Source: Chloroflexota bacterium
GTDB lineage: Bacteria; Chloroflexota; Anaerolineae; Anaerolineales; Anaerolineaceae
Assembly (NCBI GenBank): GCA_029561345.1
Contig: JAKQJC010000024.1
Span: forward strand, 62,001 to 126,000
DNA length: 64,000 nt
Direction: 5' to 3'
Shown: one piece after another, positions 1 to 8,269 of the stretch
Numbering within the stretch: position 1 is the first letter of the stretch
Layout of the letters: every line of letters begins with the position of its first letter
The notes under the pieces: generated by a model
The model's input: only the letters and a program-made list of their open reading frames with translations
The model's database searches: none
What the model was told of the DNA's origin: nothing
Translations under genes and position numbers: made by a program

Positions 1-1925
1 ACAGAATAGGAGAACGATTCCAGTTCGCGGTTAGATACATCCAGCTGGCTGGTCCGCTCCATCACCCGCTGCTCCAGGTCGCGGTTGAGGCGGTGAATTT
101 CAGCTTCAATGGCTTTGCGTTCCGTGATATCCCGCAAGATGAACACAAAGCCAATGGGGGCGCTTTCCATATCCCGCAGCAGCGCAGCGCTGGTTTCAAC
201 ATCCAATTCGCCGCCATCCATTGTCAGGCAGCGATATTCAGATTTGATCAGCCGCCCGGCGTCGAGCGTATAGGCGCGGTCTTTACGTGCGCGGTCGCGG
301 TCTGCTGGGATAACCCGTTCAATCATATTATGTCCGATCAGATCCTGATGATCGCCGCAGTGGAACATATCCACAGCCGCCTGATTGGCATCCTGAATCT
401 GTCCCCCCAGGTCAACAAACAAAATACCGTCAATGGCTGAACTGAACATGGCCTGAATTTTGTCACTCGAAAGCCGGCTGGCCGCCTCAATTCGTCTGAG
501 CAGGGTCACATCCAAGCCTACCATCCAGAATGACCATCCGGGAATGGGGGTGGAAAAAGCAATGGATGACCAGATAATGGGGTGATTTTCGCCATCCTTG
601 CCCGTTAGTTCCCATTCCATGCCGCGAAAATCGCCAGAAAGGGTGAATACGATTTGACGGATGCGTTCCCTGTCTGCCTCGTGGGGAAAGATTAACTGCA
701 TCGGGTCAGGAGATTGAAGAATATCCTCGCGTGAATAACCGGTGGCACGTTCCGCCTCCTTGTTCCAGACGCAAACATGGCGGTTGTGGTCGAGGGCAAC
801 CAGAATCACGGGCATATCCTGAATAATTTTTTGCAGCCTGTTTTCCGAATCGATCAATGCTTCCTGCCGCGATAAGATGGCCTGGTTCATACGGTTGAAA
901 CTGTGGGTCAATTCATGTATTTCGAGGAAAGCCCGATTGGTGATGGCGATTTCTGGGGTTTGGCCGCCGCTGCCTGTGGCCATGATTTCTGTTGCGCGCG
1001 AAAGCGCCTGCAGTGGTTGAACCACCTGGGTTTGCATGCGGCGCTGGAAGAAAATAACAAGGCCAATCCATATGGTGGAAATCAGGGCAGCCGCGCCAAA
1101 GAGAGGTGGAATGTACATGCCGTAAACCGCCTGAAGGCTGGCTTCGCGCACCACCAGCCAGCCGCCCTGCCGGGTGAGGGTGGTGGAGGCGCGCATTAAC
1201 TGGCCGTCTTCTGCTGTGTAAAACAAATGGCTGGCGCCCTGAAATCCTCTTTGAACCACTTCCCAGGTCTTGATATTCTTTTGCTGGTCCACCCAATCTG
1301 TGTTGGGGTGGGCCAATAAATAGCCCGATTGATCCACAATGTAAGTGGTGTGGCGGTCATCGGCCCAGGCATCCACCTCGTCTTGAAGGGCCTGCAAACT
1401 GAGTTCCCCAATCAACTGACCGCCATTATCCAGGTTGACGGACATGATGGCGGTGGGCAGGCCCGTGCGAAAAGATGGAAACGGTTCTGAAATTCCCGTT
1501 TGGCTTTGAACCTTATTCTTGAAATACACCTGTCCCGACATATCAAACCCGGGAGGGTAAAGCGGGTCTGCGGGAGTCATCCACACTTCGCGTCCCTGTG
1601 CATCAATAACATACAGGACATCGAAATAGCGGTGATTTTTTCGCGCCATCTCCAATACGACGCCCAAATGTTCATGGTTCTGCAAGGCGGTCAGTGTATC
1701 GGCTGTGGTTTTGAGGACATCTTCTGCCGTGTTCAGATAACGGTCAACTGAGCGGGAGATGGCATTCACGTTTTCCAGACGCTGCCGGTCAATCACCCCA
1801 TTGCCAAGATAAGCAGCCGCGCCAACAGTCACCAGCATGATCAACAGCGAAGGCAGCAGTTCGCCAAACAACAGCATGCGAAAAAACAAGCCGGTAAGAG
1901 GGCGGGGGGATGGCATTGATTTCAT
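1..1925 (-). CDS. Membrane sensor histidine kinase (Cache-HAMP-PAS-PAS-HisKA), C-terminus outside window
   Basis: Reading from the ATG at 1925 to the window edge gives about 641 uninterrupted codons. An N-terminal membrane segment (about 12-35) is followed by an extracytoplasmic region resembling a Cache sensor (about 40-265). A second membrane segment lies at about 271-295, then a HAMP-like stretch, a PAS domain (about 365-475), a second PAS domain (about 485-600) and a coiled coil. The last readable residues, NRELESFSYS, match the start of a HisKA dimerisation helix, so the catalytic half should lie beyond base 1. The ATG overlaps the stop of the upstream binding-protein gene by four bases (ATGA), which suggests translational coupling. 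The kinase assignment is inferred from the HisKA-like start; the phosphoacceptor histidine is not in the window. Confidence 0.85.
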   Translation of the reverse strand, partial: MKSMPSPRPLTGLFFRMLLFGELLPSLLIMLVTVGAAAYLGNGVIDRQRLENVNAISRSVDRYLNTAEDVLKTTADTLTALQNHEHLGVVLEMARKNHRYFDVLYVIDAQGREVWMTPADPLYPPGFDMSGQVYFKNKVQSQTGISEPFPSFRTGLPTAIMSVNLDNGGQLIGELSLQALQDEVDAWADDRHTTYIVDQSGYLLAHPNTDWVDQQKNIKTWEVVQRGFQGASHLFYTAEDGQLMRASTTLTRQGGWLVVREASLQAVYGMYIPPLFGAAALISTIWIGLVIFFQRRMQTQVVQPLQALSRATEIMATGSGGQTPEIAITNRAFLEIHELTHSFNRMNQAILSRQEALIDSENRLQKIIQDMPVILVALDHNRHVCVWNKEAERATGYSREDILQSPDPMQLIFPHEADRERIRQIVFTLSGDFRGMEWELTGKDGENHPIIWSSIAFSTPIPGWSFWMVGLDVTLLRRIEAASRLSSDKIQAMFSSAIDGILFVDLGGQIQDANQAAVDMFHCGDHQDLIGHNMIERVIPADRDRARKDRAYTLDAGRLIKSEYRCLTMDGGELDVETSAALLRDMESAPIGFVFILRDITERKAIEAEIHRLNRDLEQRVMERTSQLDVSNRELESFSYS

Positions 1926-3052
1926 GGCTGCTCAGGATCCACCTGTTTGATGGGCACAAATTGACCATCTTGCACAGCCAGGATAAAATTGGTGCGCAAA
2001 ACATCCCCGTAAGGATCCATGGTCAAATTGCCCTGCAAGCCTGGAAAATTGCGGATTTGCAGTAAAGCCTCGCGCAGGCCTGTGCTCGAACCGCCGGTTT
2101 TTTCTAGAGCAGCCGCCAGAACAAGCACCGTTTCATAGCTCTGAGTGGCGGCAAAAATGGGATCATGACCAAAGCGTTCTTTAAAACGGGTCTGAAAATC
2201 AATCATCGCTGGATTTTTACTTTGAGGGTCATATGTCTGCGAGATTTTCATTCCCTCCACCGCTTTTCCGCCATTTTCAACCAGCGTATTCCCCATCGCC
2301 CATCCCACACCAATCAGCGGGGTCTGCCAACCATCCATGCGTACACTCTGGGCAATCAGAGCGGTATGGAGACCCGAAGCCATAATCATCAACGCCTGAG
2401 GGTTGTCTTGTCGTAATTCTGGCAGGTAGGTTGAAAAGGTGGGGTTGCTTGCAGCAGAGAAACGAACAGATGCAGTCATTTTTCCACCCAGGGCAGTAAA
2501 AACGCGCTCAAATTCTCTCAAATAAGAAGTCGTGTAGGCCGCATTATCAATGTCATAAATGCAGGCCACCGTTCGCAGGTGGTCTTCGCTATAAGCATAT
2601 TCAGCCATCACCCGGCCCATCATTCCCGTATCTGACTGGACACGCAGAAAATAGTCGTCCAATCCGGTCAATTCGCTGGATGAAGTGGTTGGGCTGAGCA
2701 TGATCATTTTGGCTGGCTCAGTCACTTTCAATCCGCCCAGGGTGGCGTTGCTGGTCATATGGCCGATGATGACCACTACCTTTTTATCGATAAGCGTCTG
2801 ATCAACAGCGGCAGCCCCTTCCGGCGTACCCAGATCATCCTCCACAAGCATTTGCAGCCGGCGGCCGTTCACTCCCCCATTAGCATTAATGGTTTCTACG
2901 GCCAGCAGGGCGCCATCCCTGCCCTGGGTGCCCAGTTCTGATTGTTTTCCGGAGAGTTGTCCGGCAAAACCAATCAGAATGGGCGGCTGCGGCCAACAGG
3001 AGACAAGCAGGAAAATTACAGCCAGACTGAAGAAGAAACATTTATTTTTCAT
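1922..3052 (-). CDS. Periplasmic ligand-binding lipoprotein, LivJ/amide-type (Peripla_BP_6)
   Basis: The 376-residue product starts with a lipoprotein signal peptide (lipobox LLVSC, Cys about 19) and continues as a two-lobed branched-chain amino acid/amide-type binding protein. Typical landmarks are the early IGFAGQLSG segment, the NANGGVNGRRLQMLVEDD segment and a C-terminal DPYGD motif. Such proteins usually feed an ABC permease, but no permease or ATPase gene is adjacent. The gene instead overlaps the start of a sensor kinase by four bases, so it may present a ligand to that sensor rather than serve uptake; that role is inference. The ligand cannot be read from the sequence. Confidence 0.88.
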   Translation of the reverse strand: MKNKCFFFSLAVIFLLVSCWPQPPILIGFAGQLSGKQSELGTQGRDGALLAVETINANGGVNGRRLQMLVEDDLGTPEGAAAVDQTLIDKKVVVIIGHMTSNATLGGLKVTEPAKMIMLSPTTSSSELTGLDDYFLRVQSDTGMMGRVMAEYAYSEDHLRTVACIYDIDNAAYTTSYLREFERVFTALGGKMTASVRFSAASNPTFSTYLPELRQDNPQALMIMASGLHTALIAQSVRMDGWQTPLIGVGWAMGNTLVENGGKAVEGMKISQTYDPQSKNPAMIDFQTRFKERFGHDPIFAATQSYETVLVLAAALEKTGGSSTGLREALLQIRNFPGLQGNLTMDPYGDVLRTNFILAVQDGQFVPIKQVDPEQP

Positions 3053-3155
3053 GTCAGGCCACTCCTGGTCAGAAAGTCAATGCTCATTTTACGATTATAG
3101 AATTTTCCCGGTGAAAGTCAAACCAACCTGGCAAGTGGGCAGACACACAAACCGT

Positions 3156-4370
3156 TCAAGGTTGGCTGAAACTGGCCAGCACGGCCGGCAGCAGCACCTT
3201 AAACCCCGCCAGAACCAGGCCAGGCTGGCTGGTAAGGTTATTCATCTGGTTATCATGGGCAGGGGTGTAGGAGCGCACCCGGATATAATAGGGCACCCCA
3301 TCGGTCAGACCGGTCACTGTATAGGTGGAGACGGCTTTGCTGGCCGTTTGTCCATGAACAAACCACGGGCCGCCAGGCTGGGTGGCCGAGCTGATTTCAT
3401 AATAACCACCGTCAGCCTGGTAGGCAATGGGCGTCCAGCTCAGGTTATATACCAGTGCCGGGGTGCGCGTTTCCTGCACCTGCAATCCTGAAGGCGGAAC
3501 CGTCTGAGTGTTGGCCCAGGCAGGGTCTAAGCCGCTTAACCAGGCACCCACGCTGGGGTTGGCGGTCAGGCAGTTGTAACTAACAAAAACCTGAGTCAAA
3601 ACAGGCAGGCTGGCCACGGCAGCTGGAAAATCTCCGTAAAAGCCGTTGTAGCTCAGGCTCAACTCCGCCAGAGCTGAAAGGCTGCCCAGGCTGGCAGGGA
3701 TGTGACCTTCAAGGCGGTTGGTGTCCAGGCGCAGGACGGTCAGGCTGGCCAGGTTGCCCAGTTCCGCCGGCAAAACGCCGGAAAATTCATTGCCTGCCAG
3801 GTCCAGCACCGTCAGGCGGCTGAGGCTGCCCACCCAGGCCGGAATACTACCGCTGAGCTGATTATTATATAATGAAAGCGATTCAAGCTGGGTCAGGGTA
3901 TTTAATGCAGGCAGGCTGCCCGTCAGATAGCCGTTTTGCGATAGATCCAGGTTCTTCAGGGCGGTCAGGCTGCCAAGCCCGGCCGGCAGCGGCCCACTGA
4001 GGGCATTCCCCGATAAATTCAGATCCACCAGGCTGGTAAGGTTTCCCAGCCCGGCAGGAAGCGGGCCGGCCAGGCCGTTGTTGTTCAGGTCCAGCCCGCT
4101 GACATGTCCCCCTGTGCAGGTGACGCCGAACCAGCTGCAAACAGTGCTGGCGTTGCGCCAGCCTGTTTTCGCCGTCCAGGTGCTGCCGCCTGCCGTATCA
4201 TACAGGTCCACCAGAGCCTGGCACTCTGTAAGAGGAACATCCGTGACAATGCTGCAATCAAAAACATTGGGAGCCGCGCTTGCGCTGCCCGCCGCCGGGG
4301 TTGAAAGGCTCAGAGCCAGCCAAATGGTTAAAAACCCCACACCCATCAGAATAGCCTTCTGTTTTTTCAT
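3156..4370 (-). CDS. Secreted leucine-rich-repeat protein with fibronectin type III-like domain
   Basis: The ATG at 4370 is preferred over an upstream in-frame codon because GGAGG lies just upstream. The 404-residue product has a signal peptide (about 1-34) and an LRR N-terminal cap like that of plant receptor kinases (WRNASTVCSWFGVTC). About eight 24-residue repeats of the plant-specific type follow, with LxGxxPxxLGxLxxL spacing (residues about 90-285). A beta-rich segment resembling fibronectin III spans about 300-390, ending in a short hydrophobic tail (KVLLPAVLASF). It is probably extracellular or surface-associated and binds protein or glycan, but the ligand is unknown. The tail may be a sorting or anchoring signal; that is inference. 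Confidence 0.85.
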   Translation of the reverse strand: MKKQKAILMGVGFLTIWLALSLSTPAAGSASAAPNVFDCSIVTDVPLTECQALVDLYDTAGGSTWTAKTGWRNASTVCSWFGVTCTGGHVSGLDLNNNGLAGPLPAGLGNLTSLVDLNLSGNALSGPLPAGLGSLTALKNLDLSQNGYLTGSLPALNTLTQLESLSLYNNQLSGSIPAWVGSLSRLTVLDLAGNEFSGVLPAELGNLASLTVLRLDTNRLEGHIPASLGSLSALAELSLSYNGFYGDFPAAVASLPVLTQVFVSYNCLTANPSVGAWLSGLDPAWANTQTVPPSGLQVQETRTPALVYNLSWTPIAYQADGGYYEISSATQPGGPWFVHGQTASKAVSTYTVTGLTDGVPYYIRVRSYTPAHDNQMNNLTSQPGLVLAGFKVLLPAVLASFSQP

Positions 4371-4499
4371 TTGTCCATCCTCCATCGAACAATTTATGCA
4401 GTTTAATTGTACTCGAATCCGCCGCATTGACCCATCTTAAAATGCATCGCGCATATAATTAAACCGTTGTGCTCACTTAATTCACTTTTCGGAGGATGT

Positions 4500-6005
4500 A
4501 TGGATCCAAAAGCTGGAGTGCAAATCAGCCGCAAGGCTTTCATGCAATCGCTGATCATTCTTGCCTTGCTGATGCTGGCAGCCGGCGTGTTGACCCTGGT
4601 GATTGAACCGGGCGCCTATGACCGCACGCTGGTGGATGGACGCGATGTGATAGATCCCAATTCTTACCACACCGTGGCGCGCCCTGCTTACCCGGCCTGG
4701 CGCTGGCTGCTGGCGCCGCTGGAGGTGCTGGGCGGACCGGATGGCGTGACCATCATCACCATCGTCCTGTTTATTCTGATGGTGGGCATGGCCATTGCCC
4801 TGCTGGAAAAAAGCGGCATTCTGAACGCTCTGTTGGGGCGCATTGTGCGCCGCTTTCAACACCGCAAGATGCTGCTGTTGATGGTGATCTCATTCTTTTT
4901 CATGTGTATCGGCGCCTTTTTCGGCATCTTCGAAGAGGTGGTGCCGCTCATTCCGGTGGTGATTGGCCTGGCCTACGCCCTCGGTTGGGACACCCTCACC
5001 GGGCTGGGCATGAGCATTCTGGCCACCAATATGGGCTTTTCGGCAGCCGTGACCAACCCCTTTTCCATTGGCCTGGCGCAAAAGATTGGCGGCCTGCCGC
5101 TCTTTTCGGGGGCCGAATACCGCGTGGCCGTCTTTCTGGTCATGTATCTGGTGCTGATTCTCTTTCTGACCAGGTATGCCCGTCAGGTTGAGCGCAGCCC
5201 AGAAAGCTCGCCCATGTTTACCGAAGACCAGGTCAACCGGCGCAAGTTCAGCAGCTTTGAAACTGCCGGATCTGAAAACCCCGGCATGCAGCGCGGTATG
5301 CTCTTTTTTGCTGCCAGCCTGGTGCTGATCCTGGCCGTGTTCCTCAGCGCGCCTTTTGTCCCCCTCATTTCAGCCATCTCGCTGCCCCTGGTGGGGCTGC
5401 TTTTCCTGATCGCCGGCATTGGCGCCAGCCTGCTTTCGGGCAACGCCGGCCGCCAGGCGTTCAACCACGCGCTGGAAGGCGCCGCCGGATTGGCGCCGGG
5501 CATTCCCCTCATCTTGATGGCCGCCAGCGTCAAATATATCATCGCCCAGGGCAGTATCATGGATACCATCCTGCATTCGGCTGCCGCCGCCTTCAACAGC
5601 GCCAGCCCGGTTGCGGCTGCCGGTGAGGCTGCTGCCCCCATGCTGACCATGGTCAGCGGCGCCTCGCCCTTTCTCGCAGCCTTGCTGGTCTATGCCATTG
5701 CCCTGTTGATTGAATTTTTTGTCGGTTCATCTTCGGCAAAGGTGTTTCTGTTGATGCCCATCCTGCTGCCCCTGGGCGACCTGGTGGGCCTCACCCGTCA
5801 GACAGCCATCACCGCCTACTGCTTTGGCGACGGCTTCACCAATCTTATCTACCCCACCAACGCCGTGCTGCTCATCTCTCTTGGCCTCAGCTCAGTGCCT
5901 TATGGGCGCTGGCTCAAGTGGACCCTCAAACTGTGGGCCTGGGTGCTGCCGTTGACCCTGGTTTTCCTGCTCATTGCAGTCTTCCTGCGCCTGGGGCCAT
6001 TTTAA
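4500..6005 (+). CDS. YfcC-family membrane carrier (C4-dicarboxylate/arginine-ornithine antiporter superfamily)
   Basis: The 501-residue polytopic membrane protein has about twelve hydrophobic segments. Its sequence matches the YfcC group (Pfam C4-dicarboxylate anaerobic carrier), for example the FGIFEEVVPLIPV and NMGFSAAVTNPFSIG segments and a C-terminal DGFTNLIYPTNAVLL repeat typical of this ion-transporter fold. GGAGG four bases before the ATG at 4500 fixes the start; an upstream TTG at 4467 has less support. A TATAAT at 4454-4459 is a possible -10 element, but the nearest TTGACC (4427-4432) is 21 bases away, so the promoter is uncertain. The substrate is not known. Family members are annotated as basic amino acid or dicarboxylate carriers. 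Confidence 0.85.
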   Translation: MDPKAGVQISRKAFMQSLIILALLMLAAGVLTLVIEPGAYDRTLVDGRDVIDPNSYHTVARPAYPAWRWLLAPLEVLGGPDGVTIITIVLFILMVGMAIALLEKSGILNALLGRIVRRFQHRKMLLLMVISFFFMCIGAFFGIFEEVVPLIPVVIGLAYALGWDTLTGLGMSILATNMGFSAAVTNPFSIGLAQKIGGLPLFSGAEYRVAVFLVMYLVLILFLTRYARQVERSPESSPMFTEDQVNRRKFSSFETAGSENPGMQRGMLFFAASLVLILAVFLSAPFVPLISAISLPLVGLLFLIAGIGASLLSGNAGRQAFNHALEGAAGLAPGIPLILMAASVKYIIAQGSIMDTILHSAAAAFNSASPVAAAGEAAAPMLTMVSGASPFLAALLVYAIALLIEFFVGSSSAKVFLLMPILLPLGDLVGLTRQTAITAYCFGDGFTNLIYPTNAVLLISLGLSSVPYGRWLKWTLKLWAWVLPLTLVFLLIAVFLRLGPF

Positions 6006-6025
6006 AACCGCGGCGTTTAACATTC

Positions 6026-6063
6026 AAACTCTCCCCCGGGCGTTTTGCTCCGGGGGAGAGTTT
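6026..6063. terminator. Strong hairpin terminator between convergent genes
   Basis: Perfect 14-bp arms at 6026-6039 and 6050-6063 enclose a 10-base loop, and the right arm runs into T-rich sequence. It sits between the 3' ends of the YfcC carrier (plus) and the slipin gene (minus) and could stop transcription from both sides. Confidence 0.85.
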
Positions 6064-6083
6064 GTGGTTTACTTACCAGAGGG

Positions 6084-7031
6084 TTATTTGATGTTGCCCG
6101 ATTGCTGTTGGGCCAAAGAGACCATGCCGCTCATCCCGCCGAGGTTCATCGTATCCACCGCGCTGGAAGGCACGATGACCAGGGCGCCCTTTTCCTTGAG
6201 GCCTTCAAAGAGCATGTTCATGGCGCGCAGGTGCAGGGCGGTGGGGTTGTTATTGTAAGCTTCAGAAGCCTGGGCAAAACTGTGTGCAATTTGCTCTTCC
6301 GATTCACCCAGGATCACCCGCGCCTGACGTTCGCGCTCAGCCTGCGCCTGGCGGCTCATGGCATCTTCGAGGGCCTGCGGAATGATCACATCGCGGATTT
6401 CAACGCTCTGCACTGAGACACCCCAGGGCGTGGTGCGTTCGTCGATGATCTTTTGCAGATCGGCGTCCATTTTGGCGCGCCCCACCAGAATATCCGCCAG
6501 AGTCATCTGGCCGATGATTTCGCGCAGAGCCGTTTGGGCAGCCCAGGTGATGGCGGCACGGTAGCTTTCCACTTCGAGGGCAGCCTTTTCAGCGTCCCAC
6601 ACCACCCAGAACAGCACCGCATCCACATCCACCGGCACTGTATCCTGGGTAAGGGTGCGTTCGGCATTGAAGGGGGTGACCATCACACGGTGATCAATCC
6701 AGTTGGAGATGACATCCACAACCGGCAGGATGAAGAACAATCCCGGTCCGCGCAGTCCGCGGAACTTGCCAAAGCGCAGCACAACGGCTTTTTCCCATTG
6801 ATTGGCAATTTTCAACGAGAACATCAGAAAAAAGGCCACCAGCATCCATGAAAAGGACCACACCATCACCACCACATCGCTGGCGCGATCTGCCATCAGC
6901 AGAATGCCGATGAACATCACCACCATCGCGGCGATGAAGGCGCTCACAGCCACGCCGGGGATATGGTAATTTTCGCTTATTTTGCGGGCATTGGAAGTAT
7001 CTTTTTTGAGGGGAACATTTGAAATGGTCAT
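6084..7031 (-). CDS. SPFH/stomatin-like (slipin) membrane protein
   Basis: The 315-residue protein has two N-terminal membrane segments (about 26-50 and 55-75). An SPFH/band-7 domain follows (about 78-250), recognisable from VVLRFGKFRGLRGPGLFF, the TQDTVPVDVDAVLFW strand pair and the GVSVQSVEIRDVIIP motif of slipins. The C-terminal part is helical with alternating Ala/Glu, as expected for oligomerising stomatins. SPFH proteins form membrane scaffolds that organise domains or regulate proteases; no NfeD partner gene is adjacent here. The gene lies six bases after a GntR regulator, suggesting co-transcription and control by that regulator. Confidence 0.92.
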   Translation of the reverse strand: MTISNVPLKKDTSNARKISENYHIPGVAVSAFIAAMVVMFIGILLMADRASDVVVMVWSFSWMLVAFFLMFSLKIANQWEKAVVLRFGKFRGLRGPGLFFILPVVDVISNWIDHRVMVTPFNAERTLTQDTVPVDVDAVLFWVVWDAEKAALEVESYRAAITWAAQTALREIIGQMTLADILVGRAKMDADLQKIIDERTTPWGVSVQSVEIRDVIIPQALEDAMSRQAQAERERQARVILGESEEQIAHSFAQASEAYNNNPTALHLRAMNMLFEGLKEKGALVIVPSSAVDTMNLGGMSGMVSLAQQQSGNIK

Positions 7032-7037
7032 TTTCGT

Positions 7038-7469
7038 TTACCTTTCTTCTTGTTGATCTTCATCCGACAGGCTGGTCTGGCCACTCTGGGCCAGTTGTTT
7101 GAGGGTTTCAATGGCTTCGGCAGGCGTGTAGCCCAATTTGCCGGCCTCTTTGAGGTAGCGCAGGGCCAGCTCTTCGAGACCTTTTTGACGCAATTTTTGT
7201 TTCATCGCTTCATCCGGCTCCTCCCAGATGTAGGTCCCGCGCCCGCGCTGGGTTGAGATGAGCCGGGTCTCATCCAGCAGGCGGTAGGCCCGGCTCACGG
7301 TGTTAAAGTTGATCCGCAGTTCGGTGGCCATCTCACGCACGGTTGGGAGTTGATCTCCCAGCTTCAAATCGCCTTTCATCACCAGCTGCTGGATTTGCTG
7401 GGCAATTTGCAGGTAGATGGGTTCACTGGAGCGGAAGTCGAGGTTGATTTTGCCAGAGAGTGGGTTCAA
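7038..7469 (-). CDS. GntR-family transcriptional regulator, YtrA-like subfamily
   Basis: The 143-residue protein has an N-terminal winged-helix GntR domain (about 10-80), with PIYLQIAQQIQQLV, LPTVREMATELRINFNTVSRAYR and an RGRGTYI wing. A short helical tail takes the place of a large effector domain, as in the YtrA subgroup. Translation probably starts at TTG 7469, because AAAGGAGG lies five bases upstream and no ATG is available nearby. YtrA-type regulators usually repress their own operon, which often encodes membrane proteins. Here the partner is the slipin gene. The AT-rich region just upstream carries repeated ATTGTAT elements that could be its operator. Confidence 0.92.
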   Translation of the reverse strand: MNPLSGKINLDFRSSEPIYLQIAQQIQQLVMKGDLKLGDQLPTVREMATELRINFNTVSRAYRLLDETRLISTQRGRGTYIWEEPDEAMKQKLRQKGLEELALRYLKEAGKLGYTPAEAIETLKQLAQSGQTSLSDEDQQEER

Positions 7470-7498
7470 ATCATCCTCCTTTCTTGTATACTTGAACT

Positions 7499-7546
7499 AT
7501 TGTATTGTCGTATTATTGTATAATTGTATCATTGATTGAATTGTAT
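7499..7546 (-). promoter_or_regulatory. AT-rich promoter/operator region with four ATTGTAT copies
   Basis: ATTGTAT occurs at 7499-7505, 7515-7521, 7523-7529 and 7540-7546 (ATACAAT on the transcribed strand), directly upstream of the GntR-slipin operon. The strongly AT-rich block stands out from its GC-rich surroundings. It probably holds the promoter and the binding sites of the adjacent GntR protein; no single -35/-10 pair is clear. Confidence 0.5.
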
Positions 7547-7620
7547 ATCTTTTTTAGAGCTTTGTCAAGAGGGAAAAGAAAAAACAGGGGTATCTCAATC
7601 CCTGTCTTTTAAAAATTTCA

Positions 7621-7648
7621 TTGACTTTTCGAGCGTTTTGCGTATAAT
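7621..7648 (+). promoter_or_regulatory. Sigma70-type promoter of tRNA-Lys
   Basis: TTGACT (7621-7626) and TATAAT (7643-7648) are separated by 16 bases. The -10 element ends 24 bases before the tRNA gene, as expected for a short 5' leader. Confidence 0.85.
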
Positions 7649-7672
7649 TGGGGATGCCAATTTGACGAACAC

Positions 7673-7745
7673 GGTCCACTAGCTCAACTGGCAGAGCAAC
7701 TGACTCTTAATCAGTGGGTTCAGGGTTCGAGTCCCTGGTGGATCA
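7673..7745 (+). tRNA. tRNA-Lys (anticodon CTT)
   Basis: The 73-base cloverleaf has acceptor arms GGTCCAC (7673-7679) and GTGGATC (7738-7744), with one G-T wobble pair. The D-arm GCTC/GAGC is present, as is an anticodon stem ACTGA/TCAGT around loop CTCTTAA with anticodon CTT. The T-arm is CAGGG TTCGAGT CCCTG and the discriminator base is A at 7745. CCA is not encoded. The gene is monocistronic, with its own promoter and terminator. Confidence 0.96.
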
Positions 7746-7748
7746 CCT

Positions 7749-7785
7749 GCAGGTGCCGGTTTTTTGACCGGCACCTGCCATTTTA
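7749..7785 (+). terminator. Rho-independent terminator of tRNA-Lys
   Basis: Perfect 11-bp arms (GCAGGTGCCGG at 7749-7759 and its complement at 7768-7778) flank an eight-base T-rich loop, followed by CATTTTATG. It begins four bases after the tRNA. Confidence 0.85.
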
Positions 7786-7860
7786 TGCGTATGCGTTTTT
7801 CCTTCAGGATACCTTTCTACGATTGATTTTGCCGGCAGAAGCTTCAAAGAGCAAATTTAC

Positions 7861-8142
7861 CTAGGCGTCTGCATCCCAATCGCGGTTGGCGTCATTATAC
7901 CCCTCGCCTGGCGGCAAATAAGTGTCGTTATAAACACCGTCAATCACCCCCGAAGGCGACATCCCCCGCCGGCGGTATTCTGCCTTGCGTTCCTCAGCGG
8001 TGAAACGCCCACATTTGGGAATATCCCTGATATCCATGCGGGTGATATCCGGTTGAGGATTGCTCCAGGCATCTGGCGGTGGGTTGCTGGATGTTTCCCC
8101 GTTCAACCGCCGTAAAAGGTCGCTTAAAGATGGTCCATTCAT
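7861..8142 (-). CDS. Small acidic hypothetical protein (93 aa)
   Basis: I do not recognise this family. The product is soluble and polar with no membrane segment. Its N-terminus is MNGPSLSDLLRRLNG, and the middle contains a segment with AEERKAEYRRRG. The C-terminal third is rich in Gly, Tyr, Asn and Asp. A strong AGGAGG site lies shortly before the ATG, and a well-spaced promoter is seen upstream (8177-8205), so the gene is probably expressed. It is transcribed away from the adjacent pseudogene. Confidence 0.65.
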   Translation of the reverse strand: MNGPSLSDLLRRLNGETSSNPPPDAWSNPQPDITRMDIRDIPKCGRFTAEERKAEYRRRGMSPSGVIDGVYNDTYLPPGEGYNDANRDWDADA

Positions 8143-8176
8143 ACTGTCCTCCTTTTCCTATTTTTCCCTCCTTTCG

Positions 8177-8205
8177 ATCATACCGCTGCAGCACGGCAAA
8201 ATCAA
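8177..8205 (-). promoter_or_regulatory. Promoter of the 93-aa hypothetical gene
   Basis: On the minus strand TTGATT (8205-8200) and TATGAT (8182-8177) are spaced by 17 bases, about 35 bases before the start codon at 8142. Confidence 0.6.
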
Positions 8206-8269
8206 GAGGGGTGCGCCGAATTGCCTGCATAATTATCCTGTAATCCATTGACTTGAAATAAAACCCCAC

